In this document: piece after piece, positions 51,532 to 59,907 of the stretch | Layout of the letters: each line of letters starts with the position of its first letter | Position numbering within the stretch: position 1 is the stretch's first letter | NCBI GenBank assembly: GCA_965262595.1 | Contig: OZ253548.1 | Coordinates: 558,001-622,000 of the forward strand | Direction: 5' to 3' | Source: CATQHB01 sp965262595 | GTDB lineage: Bacteria; Chloroflexota; Dehalococcoidia; Lucifugimonadales; UBA3495 | DNA length: 64,000 nt | Position numbers and translations under genes: made by a program | The notes under the pieces: model-generated | Told to the model about the DNA's origin: nothing | Seen by the model: only the letters and a program-made list of their open reading frames with translations | Database searches by the model: none

Positions 51532-52299
51532 CTAGCCTAACAGCACCATGTGGACTTCTTTTGGACCGTGAACTCCGACGACCAGCGTCTGCTCAATGTC
51601 CGCCGTGCGGCTGGGACCGGTGATAAAATTCAAATAGCTGCCCATGTCGCTGTCGTTTTGGTAATACTCCAGTCGGCGAAGCAAGAACACGTCGTCCAGA
51701 CTCTCCACCACATCCTGGGCCCGTACCAGGGCCAGATGAATCGGCGGCACCACCGATACCAGTCGGCTTAGCCCCTTACGCGGCAGTACCACTATTGATC
51801 CGGTTTCAGCCACGGCATAATCTGCGCCGGTGACGCCGATGTCGGACCGGATTATTTGCCCCCGCAGATATTCCCGGGAATGCTCCTCGTCTCTCGCTAT
51901 TGTGACTGTGGAAATACCCAAGTTCTCCAGGGCATTGTCCAACGGCAACTCACTTAACGCTGCCTGATTCGAGCGGGCTATTTGTGCGGCGCCTCGTTCC
52001 TTTGCCAGCGATGCGATGTAGCCGATTGCCTCCTCCGGGTCAAGGGTTCGGAAGACCTGCCAACCCCGGAGTTGAGCCGTTGCCTCAAGCCGGTCAACCA
52101 GGGCTGGCCGGCCAGCCTCAATCCGCTGCCAAGCAGCCTCCGCCTGCGCTTCCAGATCGGGAAGGGTCTCGGTCAACCGATGGTAGGGAATTTCCGGCCC
52201 GGACGGTTCGGAAGGCGCAGTGCGGCCCAGGCTCCGGCGCACACCGGCCAGAAACTCGTCCTTGGGCATTCCCAATGAGGGCTGCGAAGGGGTTACCAT
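51532..52299 (-). CDS. lutC: LutC-like LUD-domain protein
   Basis: A 255-residue LUD (YkgG) protein, the third component of the LutABC L-lactate oxidation system. It has the LUD core with IGVTGADYAVAETGSIVV, PRKGLSRLVSVVPPIHLAL and the C-terminal ITGPSRTADIEQTLVVGVHGPKEVHMVLL, all conserved in LutC. The start ATG 52299 is three bases from the lutB stop. LutB, just upstream, contains a related LUD domain, so the two share the motif GANFVVAETGTLV. The system is needed for lactate use or for redox balance with other hydroxy acids. Confidence 0.9.
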   Translation of the reverse strand: MVTPSQPSLGMPKDEFLAGVRRSLGRTAPSEPSGPEIPYHRLTETLPDLEAQAEAAWQRIEAGRPALVDRLEATAQLRGWQVFRTLDPEEAIGYIASLAKERGAAQIARSNQAALSELPLDNALENLGISTVTIARDEEHSREYLRGQIIRSDIGVTGADYAVAETGSIVVLPRKGLSRLVSVVPPIHLALVRAQDVVESLDDVFLLRRLEYYQNDSDMGSYLNFITGPSRTADIEQTLVVGVHGPKEVHMVLLG

Positions 52300-52302
52300 C
52301 CT

Positions 52303-53820
52303 TTAATCCGTTTCCCCGGCCCCGCCGGCGCCCGTTGAATCTCCGGGGGACTGCGGGTTTGCTTGTGGCGTGTGCCTTGTCAAATCCTGCTGCAGTTCCT
52401 GCGCCCAGATTTCCCGGAAAGTGCGGCTGGGCAATAGGGGCAAGTCCCGGGCCGCAGTCCACTGGGATAACAAGGAAAGGGGCAGTTTTTCAATCTTGCC
52501 TTTACCGGCGAAGGGTTTCTGGGCGACACGGCCTATTTTGCTGGCGGTGGTTAGGGCGGTTGGATTGCTCATCAGCCAGGTGTAGCCCTTGGCGGCCAGG
52601 TTTTCAACGCCGTTAGCCGATTTTTCCTCGCCTTCCGGGGTTTCCACTATCTTGTGGCGCAGATGCAGCAGCATACGGGGTATGTTGATCTTGACCGGGC
52701 AGACTTCACGACAGGCTCCGCAAAGACTTGAGGCTTGAGGCAAGTCTTTGGCTTGATCCAGTCCTACCAGGGTGGGGGAAATGATGGCGCCAATTGGCCC
52801 CGGATAGACCCATCCGTAGGCGTGGCCGCCGATCTTCTGGTACACCGGGCAAATGTTCAAGCAGGCTCCGCAGCGAATGCAGTAAAGGGACTCGCGGAGC
52901 TCGGGGTCGGCCAGCAGCTTGGAACGTCCGTTGTCCACCAGCACCAGGTGAAACTCCTCCGGGCCGTCTTCGTCTTCGTTGCGGCGAGGGCCGCTGACCA
53001 TGCTGACGTAGCTGGTAATGCGCTGCCCGGTGGCCGAGCGGGGCAGCAGGCGCAGAAAAACGGCCAAGTCCTGCACCGAGGGGATAACTTTCTCCATGCC
53101 GGTGATGCCGATGTGTATTCTGGGTGCCGAAGTGCAAAGGCGCCCGTTTCCTTCATTAGTGATAATCACCAGGGTCCCGGTTTCGGCTACCACAAAGTTG
53201 GCCCCGCTGATGCCCAGGTCGGCATTAAAGAACTTTTCACGCAGGGTTTCGCGGGCTACCCGCGCCATTTCTTCAATGTCGTCGGTCAGGGGCACCCCCA
53301 GTTTGCGGTTGAACAGTTCGGCCACCTGTTCCTTGGTCTTATGCAAGGCCGGAGCCACCAGGTGGGAGGGAGTTTCTTCAGCCAGTTGGATGATGTATTC
53401 ACCCAAGTCGGTTTCGAATACCTCGACGCCGACCCCTTCCAGGGTTCGGTTCAAATCAAGTTCTTCGGAAACCATGGATTTGCTCTTGGTAGCCAGCTTG
53501 ACCTGACGGGAGCGGGCCAGTTCGGCGACAATTTCATTGGCTTGGGCCGCATCCGTTGCAAAGTGGACCTGACCGCCGGCCTCGGTAACCTTGTCGTGGA
53601 GCATTTCCAGATAGTAGTCCAAGTGGTCCAGGGCATGGACCTTGATACTCCGGGCCTCCTCACGCCACTCTTCCCAGACTTGGGGGCTAACCTCGTCTAT
53701 TGCCTCCAGCCGGGCGCCGTTGAACCCAGTGCCAACATTGCGCAAAGCTCGGCGCAGCGTCGGGTTTTGCATTGCCTGCGCTGAGGCGGCAAGGAAGTCG
53801 CGCGTCTTAATCTCAGCCAA
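52303..53820 (-). CDS. lutB: LutB-like iron-sulfur protein with LUD domain
   Basis: A 505-residue LutB/YkgF protein. Residues 70-300 form the LUD domain; then a ferredoxin-like part has Cys314, Cys317, Cys320 and Cys324 (CIRCGACLNICP) and a second group Cys367, Cys370, Cys374 (CGACREVCP) that expects a further ligand, consistent with two 4Fe-4S clusters. The last 100 residues are the DUF3390-like tail with RTFREIWAQELQ. It overlaps the end of lutA by eight bases, so the three proteins are coupled. It should pass electrons between lactate oxidation and the chain. Confidence 0.93.
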   Translation of the reverse strand: MAEIKTRDFLAASAQAMQNPTLRRALRNVGTGFNGARLEAIDEVSPQVWEEWREEARSIKVHALDHLDYYLEMLHDKVTEAGGQVHFATDAAQANEIVAELARSRQVKLATKSKSMVSEELDLNRTLEGVGVEVFETDLGEYIIQLAEETPSHLVAPALHKTKEQVAELFNRKLGVPLTDDIEEMARVARETLREKFFNADLGISGANFVVAETGTLVIITNEGNGRLCTSAPRIHIGITGMEKVIPSVQDLAVFLRLLPRSATGQRITSYVSMVSGPRRNEDEDGPEEFHLVLVDNGRSKLLADPELRESLYCIRCGACLNICPVYQKIGGHAYGWVYPGPIGAIISPTLVGLDQAKDLPQASSLCGACREVCPVKINIPRMLLHLRHKIVETPEGEEKSANGVENLAAKGYTWLMSNPTALTTASKIGRVAQKPFAGKGKIEKLPLSLLSQWTAARDLPLLPSRTFREIWAQELQQDLTRHTPQANPQSPGDSTGAGGAGETD

Positions 53821-54568
53821 CGGAGGCCTCCCCGTCCAATACTTGCGCGATATGGCGGACGTTCACTGAATCTCCCTGACGGCTCAGGCCTCCGCCAATG
53901 TGCATCAGGCAGCTCATATCGCAGGATACCAGGGTTTCGGCTCCGGTGGCTCGGATGTTAGCAATTTTGTCCTCCAGCATTCCCTCGGAAATATGGGGGT
54001 ACTTAACGGAGAAAGCGCCCCCGAAGCCGCAGCAAGAATCGGATTGAGGCAACGGGGCAAGCTCCAGGCCGGAAATTTTGTTCAGCAGTTGTACCGGTTC
54101 CTCCCGAACCTCCAGCTCCCGGAGCAGGTGGCAACTCGAATGGTACGTTGCGGTAGTCCGGTAAGCTGCCCCCAAGTCGGTTACGCCGACCACTTTGATC
54201 AAGAACTCGGAGAACTCATACACTCGGTCTCCCAATTGCCGGGCTTTGGCTTCAAGTATCGGGTCGCCGGCGAACAAATCCCGGTAAAATACGCGAAACA
54301 TGGCAGCACAGGAGCCGGAGGGAACGACGACGTACCGGTTTCCTTCAAAGCTTCGAAGCACCCGTTCGGCCAATTGCCGAGCCTTACGGGTAAATCCCGA
54401 GTTGTACAGGGGCTGCCCGCAGCAGGTTTGGTCCGCCGGAAAATCCACCGCAACGCCCAGCCGCCGCAGTACGTTGACCACGCTGACCCCTACTTGGGGA
54501 TAAAGCTGATCAACAATGCAGGTAACAAACAGGGATGCCTGGATTTGAGGGGATTGAGTCAATGCCAC
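53813..54568 (-). CDS. lutA: LutA-like cysteine-rich oxidoreductase subunit
   Basis: A 251-residue protein with two CCG domains, as in LutA/YkgE, GlpC and the HdrB subunit. The first is FPADQTCCGQPLYNSGF, the second DSCCGFGGAFSVKYPHIS, each expected to hold part of a noncubane or 4Fe-4S cluster. Other motifs are VVPSGSCAAMFR and TYHSSCHLLRELEV. The frame begins at GTG 54568 directly after GAGG; a TTG at 54562 has the better spacing of five bases and may be the true start. First gene of lutABC; it diverges from the molybdenum hydroxylase operon. Confidence 0.92.
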   Translation of the reverse strand: MALTQSPQIQASLFVTCIVDQLYPQVGVSVVNVLRRLGVAVDFPADQTCCGQPLYNSGFTRKARQLAERVLRSFEGNRYVVVPSGSCAAMFRVFYRDLFAGDPILEAKARQLGDRVYEFSEFLIKVVGVTDLGAAYRTTATYHSSCHLLRELEVREEPVQLLNKISGLELAPLPQSDSCCGFGGAFSVKYPHISEGMLEDKIANIRATGAETLVSCDMSCLMHIGGGLSRQGDSVNVRHIAQVLDGEASVG

Positions 54569-54954
54569 CTCGGAATCAGTACCTGTTAAACTATGCGGCT
54601 ATCAGCGATTAACATCTTCAGGAAGTGGAAGATTGGAAGCTGCCAGTCTGCCGCCGATTGTGGAGCTAAGGTTAACAGACTGGAAAAGCGGTGGCAATAA
54701 GGAGTCAAACCGGCACAGCCAAAGCTGGCGGCAGTATCTTTGCCCCATAACGGAGATCGATTAAATCAATCCATTTTTCGGCGCCAAGTGCTGTGGTTGA
54801 TTCCGGCTGTAAACCCCGGGTTGTTGACCGGCATTTTGCGGCCCGCTTATAATTGCCGCAGCCCTTTTAGCCGCTCATTATCCGGATCCCCGAAATTGCA
54901 GCTTCGGACTGATTCGTCGGTTCAGCGCAAAATAGCTTGCCAGGAGTTTCCCTA
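54569..54954. other. Divergent regulatory region between lutABC and the molybdenum hydroxylase genes
   Basis: About 385 bases without a supported gene. It holds the promoter at 54824-54853 for the plus-strand operon and about 95 bases of leader. The lut side has no clear promoter in my reading. Expected regulators (GntR or FadR-like) are not encoded nearby. Confidence 0.45.
54824..54853 (+). promoter_or_regulatory. Predicted promoter of the molybdenum hydroxylase operon
   Basis: TTGACC at 54824-54829 and a perfect TATAAT at 54848-54853 with an 18-bp spacer. Transcription would begin near 54860, some 95 bases before the first ATG of the operon. Confidence 0.6.
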
Positions 54955-55899
54955 ATGGCGCGATTTGATTACCTGGAAGCCCGCAGCATTCGCCAGGCCG
55001 TTTCGCTGTTGCAGCGTTATGGAGACGATGCGACCGGCGGGGCAAAGGCCGCAAGAATCGTTGCCGGCAGCACCGATTTCCTCATACGGTGGCGACAGGG
55101 AGCCTGGCAGCCACGCCACGTTATAAGCATCAAGTCCATTCCGGGCTTGGACCGTATCCGGTACAGCCCCAGAAATGGCTTGCGCCTGGGGACTCTGGCA
55201 ACGGTGCAGGCCATTGAGACCCACCCGGAGGTGCGAAGGAGATACGCGGCATTGGCTACCGGAGCCACTTCTTTCGCCGGCGTGCAGGTGCGCAATCTTG
55301 CTACTGTCGGTGGCAACGTCTGTAACGCCTCCCCAGCCGGAGATATTCTGCCGGCGCTGTTGGCCTTTGAGGCCCAATGCAAGATTGTCGGCCCGGACGG
55401 GGAGCGCGCTGCGCCTTTGACTGAATTATTCCGTGGGCCGGGGAGTACGACGCTGGGATTGGGGGAAATCTTGACCGAGTTAACCTTGCCGCCGCCGCTG
55501 CCTAATTCCGGCTCGCTCTACATCAAGCATAGTCCCCGCGGGGCAATGGACATCGCCACCGTTGGGGTGGCCTCGGTGATTTCCCTGGAATCGGACGGAA
55601 GGACCTGTCGGGACGCCCGTATTGCCTTGGGCGCAGTTGCTCCTACACCAATCCGGGCCCATGCGGCTGAAGAATTACTCCGTGGAGAAATGGTTACTCC
55701 GGAGTTGTTGAGGGAGGCGGCCCTCGAGGCGCAGAAGCTGGCTAGCCCGATCGACGATGTTCGAGGTTCGGCAGGCTATCGCAAAATCATAGTGGAAGCC
55801 CTGGCCCATCGCACTCTGGAACGGGCCTTCGAGATGGCCTGCCGCGTACCGATTTCTTACGAAGAACAGCGCCGCCTGGCGGTTCAGACTGCCTTTTAG
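54955..55899 (+). CDS. FAD-binding subunit of a xanthine-dehydrogenase/CO-dehydrogenase-type molybdenum hydroxylase
   Basis: A 314-residue medium subunit (CoxM-like). FAD-binding motifs are IVAGSTDFLIRWRQG near the N-terminus and NLATVGGNVCNASPAGDILPAL in the middle. The C-terminal CO_deh_flav_C domain starts around YIKHSPRGAMDIATVGVA. It transfers electrons from the 2Fe-2S clusters to an acceptor. ATG 54955 has AGGAG eight bases upstream and is preferred to the TTG at 54937. Its TAG stop coincides with the first base of a miniature inverted-repeat element that fills the gap to the next subunit. Confidence 0.92.
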   Translation: MARFDYLEARSIRQAVSLLQRYGDDATGGAKAARIVAGSTDFLIRWRQGAWQPRHVISIKSIPGLDRIRYSPRNGLRLGTLATVQAIETHPEVRRRYAALATGATSFAGVQVRNLATVGGNVCNASPAGDILPALLAFEAQCKIVGPDGERAAPLTELFRGPGSTTLGLGEILTELTLPPPLPNSGSLYIKHSPRGAMDIATVGVASVISLESDGRTCRDARIALGAVAPTPIRAHAAEELLRGEMVTPELLREAALEAQKLASPIDDVRGSAGYRKIIVEALAHRTLERAFEMACRVPISYEEQRRLAVQTAF

Positions 55900-56011
55900 G
55901 GATGCTCTGAGTAAGTTATTGAACGCAAGCGCTCTCTACCCGTCGTTCCTGCCTTCGCAGGAACGACGGGTAGAGATAAACACCCAAGTCACGGACTTAT
56001 TCAGTGGATGG
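55899..56011 (-). mobile_element. Miniature inverted-repeat element, copy 2 (short, inverted)
   Basis: About 113 bases related to copies 1 and 3 in the opposite orientation. GATAAACACCC...GTCACGGACTTATTCAG is the complement of their left end, and GGATGCTCTGAGTAAGT matches their right end. The centre is a perfect 19-bp stem CTCTACCCGTCGTTCCTGC with loop CTTC, so one of the two hairpins of the long form has been lost. The left edge forms the TAG stop of the FAD subunit; the right edge is followed by TAAAT, consistent with a TA target, but the terminal bases are diverged. It lies inside the operon and may affect transcription or mRNA stability between subunits. Confidence 0.75.
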
Positions 56012-56064
56012 TAAATTAAATCAAATCAGTTGAAACCTGAAATCAGATTCATTCGGGGGGATTG

Positions 56065-56550
56065 GTGGTTACGAAGAAGCCGCTGCAATTAACCGTTAAC
56101 GGGCAACTACGCCAAATCTACGTAGAACCCTACTATTCACTACTGGATACGTTGCGGGACGTTTTGGAACTCACCGGCGCCAAGAAGGGCTGCGACGAGG
56201 GAGACTGCGGCGCCTGCACCGTTATCCTCAATGGCAGGCCGGTTACGTCCTGCCTGGTGTTGGCCCACAGCGCGCGTGACGCGGAAGTGACTACTATCGA
56301 AGGTTTGGCTACCCCGCAGTCGCTGCACCCGGTACAGGAGGCTTTTGTTGAACGCGGGGGCTTGCAGTGCGGCTTTTGCACCCCAGGCTTAATTATGGCC
56401 GCCGTTGGTCTCCTGCAAGAGAACCCGCAACCGACCGAGGAAGAGGTCAAGTTTGCCATTGGCGGCAACTTGTGCCGCTGCACCGGCTATACCAAGGTAA
56501 CCGAGGCCATTATGCTGGCCGCGGCGCAAATGCGAGAGAATGCCGGGTAA
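56065..56550 (+). CDS. 2Fe-2S subunit of the molybdenum hydroxylase
   Basis: A protein of 161 residues (CoxS-like). The plant-type 2Fe-2S cluster uses Cys43, Cys48, Cys51 and Cys63 (GCDEGDCGACTV, then TSC). The second, helical cluster domain has QCGFCTPGLIMAA and NLCRCTGYTKV. It relays electrons from the molybdenum site to FAD. GTG at 56065 is chosen because GGGGGG ends four bases before it; the TTG one codon earlier is too close. The molybdopterin subunit follows 109 bases later. Confidence 0.92.
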   Translation: MVTKKPLQLTVNGQLRQIYVEPYYSLLDTLRDVLELTGAKKGCDEGDCGACTVILNGRPVTSCLVLAHSARDAEVTTIEGLATPQSLHPVQEAFVERGGLQCGFCTPGLIMAAVGLLQENPQPTEEEVKFAIGGNLCRCTGYTKVTEAIMLAAAQMRENAG

Positions 56551-56659
56551 CCCCGGATACCGGAACTCTCTCTATTCAATCGCGCCCCAAGTTACTTTCT
56601 CAATGGTACCCTTTCAACTATGTCCGCCTGGACTGAACGCCGATTAAGGGAGAATCAAG

Positions 56660-58951
56660 ATGCCAGACTTCAAAGTCCTGGAACAGAACCACCCCCGCAT
56701 TGATGCCTGGGAAAAAGTCACCGGAAGGGCCACCTATGCCGCCGATGTTTACTTGCCGGGTATGGTCCTTTGCAAGATTCTTTCCAGCCCCCGAAGCCAC
56801 GCCCGAATAGTCAACTTGGATACGTCAAAGGCGGAAGCCCTGCCCGGGGTACGCGGGATTATCACCGGGCGGGACTTTCCGGATGTGCACTTCGGGTCCG
56901 GAGCGCTTAAAGACCGGTACATAATGGCTCGGGATGAAGTCTATTATGTCGGTGAGCCGGTTGCCGCCGTCGCTGCCGACGATGAACTGACCGCCCAGGA
57001 AGCGGTCGGTCTGATTGAAGTGGAGTATGAAGACCTGGAAGCGGTGGTGGCCCCCCTTGACGCGCTCAAGCCGGGAGCGCCTTCGGTGCATCCCGACCAG
57101 GAAAGTTTTGAAGGCTATGGCTTTACCCTGGAGGGCGGCAACATTTGCACTCTGTTGGACGCTGACCGCGGCGACGTAGAGCAGGGTTTCCGGGATGCCG
57201 ACTTCGTATTTGAGGATACCTTTCGTTCCCAGGGTATCAATCAGGGGTTCCTGGAGCCGATGGCTTGCGTCGCCAGCCTGGAACCCAACGGCCGCCTAAC
57301 CGTTTGGGCCTCCACCCAGGGGCCGTATCAAGTAAGAGCGCAACTGGCGCAGGTGCTGGGGATACCGTTGTCCAACATCAAGATTATCGCAATGGAAATG
57401 GGCGGCGGATTTGGGGCCAAACTGCGGTTGGCATTTGAGGCCTTCCCGGCGCTTCTGGCGATGAAAATCGGTCGTCCGGTAAAGCTGGTCAACACCCGGG
57501 AGGAAGTGTTCACCCTCAACGGCCCTCGCCATCCGGTAACCAACTACCTGAAAACCGGCGTAAACCGGGATGGAACCATTGGGGCGCGGGAGGCTTTCTC
57601 CATATTTGACGTTGGAGCCTATTTGGGCGCCGGTCCCAACTCCGGCATCGGCCACGGCTTGGGCGCCTACAACATTCCCAACTTCCGGCTGCGTTCCTAT
57701 GGGGCCTACACAAACAAGATTTACGTTGGCTCTTATCGTGCCTCGGGCGTGGCGGACATGACCTTCGCCGTGGAATCCCACATGGACATTATCGCCCACA
57801 AGCTGGGAATTGACCCCTTGGAATTTCGGCTGCAAAACGCGATCAAGGAAGGAGATACTGCCGTCAATGGGTCGGTGGTACCCAGGAACGGTCTGGAGGA
57901 GACTTTGATGGCGATAAAGGAGCGGTTGGGCCTGCCTAAGGAACTGCCGGAGGGCCACGGTGTAGGGATTGCCCTCTGTGAATGGCGCAGCGGCAGCGGC
58001 CCTTCAACTGCCTCGATCAGCGTCAACGAGGATGGAACGGTCAGCCTGCTTACCGGCTCGGTTGACATTTCCGGCAGCGATACTTCCCTGGCGTCCATTG
58101 CGGCAGAAGCCTTGGGTATCGGCATTGAGCAGGTCATCGTAGCCAAACGGGATACCGATCTGGCCCCATTTACCGGCCCCAGCGGAGGCAGCCGTATCGT
58201 TTACAGCCAGGGCAAAGCAGTGGAAATGGCGGCTCAGGATGTTCGCGATAAGCTGCTGGCCCTGGCTGCCGACCGGTTGGGAGTGCCGACAGATGCCCTG
58301 GTCTGCGCCGATGGGCAGGTTTACGTACAAGACAATCCGCCTCAAGGATTGACCCTGAGCCGATTGGCTGCCATGAGTCTAAACTCCCGAACCGGTCCCA
58401 TCGTCGGAAACGCCTCGCTGTCCACCATGCCCTATGCTCCGGTATTCAGTACCCAGGCGGCGGAGGTGGTGGTAGATAAGGCGACCGGGCAGGTTAAGCT
58501 GACCAGGTACGTGCAATGCCAGGACGTGGGCGTTGCCATCAACCCCATGGCAGTGGAGGGCCAATTGGAGGGCGGCGCGGTTCAGGGAATTGGCCGGGCA
58601 TTGACCGAGGATATGCAATTTGACCCTCAAACCGGAGCCGTTCGCAATCCGTCCTTTGCCAGTTATTTGATGCCCCTGGCCCTGGACTTGCCCGAACTTG
58701 AGACCATTCTGGTCCGAGTGCCTTCTGAAGATGGGCCATTTGGAGCCCGGGCAGTGGCGGAACCGCCCGGTTTTGGCCCACCGGCAGCCATTGCCAACGC
58801 CATATACGACGCGGTGGGAGTGCGGATTCGGGAACTGCCGCTTTCCGGTGAGCGGGTTTTGAACGCACTGCGGAATCCGGATACCGAAGGAATTGCGTAC
58901 ATCGGTGAGGAAATTGACCGTCTTCGGGAGCTTGAGGGCCTTACAACTTAG
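56660..58951 (+). CDS. Molybdopterin-binding catalytic subunit of the molybdenum hydroxylase
   Basis: A 763-residue large subunit (CoxL / XdhA-B family). The N-terminal Ald_Xan_dh domain (KVTGRATYAADVYLPGML-like) precedes the molybdopterin-cytosine-dinucleotide binding regions: MEMGGGFGAKLRL, GSYRASGVADMTFAVES, GPSGGSRIVYSQGKAVE and ARAVAEPPGFGPPAAIANAI, with the catalytic Glu in VAEPP. CO dehydrogenase form I needs AYXCSFR at the active site; the matching place is SYRASGVAD, so this is not a CO dehydrogenase of that type. An aromatic acid, aldehyde, purine or nicotinate-type substrate is likelier. Its TAG stop uses the first base of repeat copy 3. Confidence 0.92.
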   Translation: MPDFKVLEQNHPRIDAWEKVTGRATYAADVYLPGMVLCKILSSPRSHARIVNLDTSKAEALPGVRGIITGRDFPDVHFGSGALKDRYIMARDEVYYVGEPVAAVAADDELTAQEAVGLIEVEYEDLEAVVAPLDALKPGAPSVHPDQESFEGYGFTLEGGNICTLLDADRGDVEQGFRDADFVFEDTFRSQGINQGFLEPMACVASLEPNGRLTVWASTQGPYQVRAQLAQVLGIPLSNIKIIAMEMGGGFGAKLRLAFEAFPALLAMKIGRPVKLVNTREEVFTLNGPRHPVTNYLKTGVNRDGTIGAREAFSIFDVGAYLGAGPNSGIGHGLGAYNIPNFRLRSYGAYTNKIYVGSYRASGVADMTFAVESHMDIIAHKLGIDPLEFRLQNAIKEGDTAVNGSVVPRNGLEETLMAIKERLGLPKELPEGHGVGIALCEWRSGSGPSTASISVNEDGTVSLLTGSVDISGSDTSLASIAAEALGIGIEQVIVAKRDTDLAPFTGPSGGSRIVYSQGKAVEMAAQDVRDKLLALAADRLGVPTDALVCADGQVYVQDNPPQGLTLSRLAAMSLNSRTGPIVGNASLSTMPYAPVFSTQAAEVVVDKATGQVKLTRYVQCQDVGVAINPMAVEGQLEGGAVQGIGRALTEDMQFDPQTGAVRNPSFASYLMPLALDLPELETILVRVPSEDGPFGARAVAEPPGFGPPAAIANAIYDAVGVRIRELPLSGERVLNALRNPDTEGIAYIGEEIDRLRELEGLTT

Positions 58952-59103
58952 GGAACCTCTGAATAAGTCCGTGACCTGGGTGTTTATCCCTACCCGTCGT
59001 TCCTGCGAAGGCAGGAACCTCGGTTCACAACGTTTCAGGTTCTTGCTTACGCAAGAACGACGGGGTGAAGACCTTGGCGTTTTATGACTTATTCAGAGTA
59101 TCC
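58951..59103 (+). mobile_element. Miniature inverted-repeat element, copy 3 (153 bp)
   Basis: Same length and orientation as the copy at 10002-10154, with roughly 20 differences concentrated in the interior. Left end GGGAACCTCTGAATAAGTC, right end GACTTATTCAGAGTATCC. It is flanked by TA on both sides (58949-58950 and 59104-59105), the signature of Tc1/mariner (IS630)-type insertion. Removing the element and one TA would restore an ACT-TAA-G sequence, so the insertion probably hit the TA of an original TAA stop codon and rebuilt a stop as TAG. The interior can fold as two hairpins. Confidence 0.82.
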
Positions 59104-59265
59104 TAAGTTTGGCCCAGCTTTTGGCCCAACTAAAGTTAGCTCGTTTTTGTTTGACCCCATTGTCAGGTTTTGGAGAGTACGGGCAAAAGCCGAGTTTGCC
59201 GAGCCGGTAGCCGGATAGGGAAAGCCCGGTCTGGGAGTTAACTCGGACGAGAAACGGAACCGCAA

Positions 59266-59312
59266 AAGAAGGGGCCCGGATTCGGTTTACATAACCGTTC
59301 AGGCCCTTTCTT
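59266..59312 (-). terminator. Terminator of the trxA - tRNA-Sec transcript
   Basis: Arms AAGAAGGGGCC (59266-59276) and GGCCCTTTCTT (59302-59312), paired with one G-T wobble, enclose an inner CGGTT / AACCG stem. Read on the minus strand it is followed by a T-rich stretch TTTTGCGG. It lies about 55 bases after the tRNA 3' end. Confidence 0.6.
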
Positions 59313-59366
59313 GGCTTAAGTGTGGGCAGTTAAGCTTGACTGGGTTCACCCGGAATATCGTCTTAT

Positions 59367-59463
59367 TGGCGGGAGTGCGAGGGAGTCGAACCCACCTACC
59401 CCGCTCGTCACAAGGCATAACGGATTTGAAGTCCGCAAGAGCCACCGGGCCCCATCCACTCCC
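59367..59463 (-). tRNA. selC: tRNA-Sec (anticodon UCA)
   Basis: A 97-base selenocysteine tRNA. Reading the minus strand: acceptor GGGAGTGG, a six-bp D stem GGGGCC / GGCTCT with only four loop bases (CGGT), anticodon stem GCGGA / TCCGT with loop CTTCAAA (anticodon at 59429-59427), a long variable arm (GCCTTGT / GCGGGGT with wobbles), T arm GTGGG TTCGACT CCCTC, then CACTCCC, discriminator G and an encoded CCA. The long D stem and variable arm are diagnostic of tRNA-Sec. Two places in my folding are non-canonical: the eighth acceptor pair is G-G and the T stem has one U-U. It starts 19 bases after the trxA stop and fits the selA gene at 25.8 kb. Confidence 0.88.
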
Positions 59464-59482
59464 TCAATGCCGGCGGTACCGG

Positions 59483-59815
59483 TTAGCCTTCCTGCAGGAC
59501 CGAGTCAATCTTACGTTTTAAAGCGCCTTTGGGGAGCGCGCCAATAACCTGGTCCACCGGCTTCCCGTCCTTGAAGAAAATCAGCGCCGGGATACTGCGG
59601 ACACCAAACTTCATTGCGATGTTGGGGTTGCTGTCCACATCCAATTTGGCAACGTTGAGCTTGCCGTCATATTCCAGGGCGAGATCATGAACCGCCGGGG
59701 CAATCATTTTGCAAGGTCCACACCATTCGGCCCAAAAGTCCACCAGCACCGGCAAATCGGAGCCTTCGACTTGCTCTTCCCAAGTACTTTCGGTAACTTC
59801 CACAGGTTCCGGCAT
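59483..59815 (-). CDS. trxA: Thioredoxin
   Basis: A 110-residue thioredoxin with the redox motif WCGPC (Cys32, Cys35) in VLVDFWAEWCGPCKMIAP, the buried Asp of the family, and the cis-proline in RSIPALIFFKDG. It reduces cytoplasmic disulfides with thioredoxin reductase. GGAGG five bases before the ATG. tRNA-Sec follows on the same strand 19 bases after its stop, so the two may be cotranscribed and the tRNA processed out. Length is normal and no extra domain is seen. Confidence 0.95.
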   Translation of the reverse strand: MPEPVEVTESTWEEQVEGSDLPVLVDFWAEWCGPCKMIAPAVHDLALEYDGKLNVAKLDVDSNPNIAMKFGVRSIPALIFFKDGKPVDQVIGALPKGALKRKIDSVLQEG

Positions 59816-59907
59816 CTAATCCTCCAGGGAAAGCAAGCTTTCCACATTTATTTGCTACGATCAATTCCCAACGCTTCAGGAACAAGTCGCAACGCCTTTG
59901 AAGCCAG

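Noticed and set aside
52735..53784. Plus-strand open frame opposite lutB
   Set aside because: lutB has both iron-sulfur motifs and the LUD domain in place; the opposite frame is a shadow.
56660..58951. Calling the large hydroxylase subunit a CO dehydrogenase (coxL)
   Set aside because: The form I active-site loop AYXCSFR is absent; the corresponding stretch is SYRASGVAD, so only the broader molybdenum hydroxylase family is supported.
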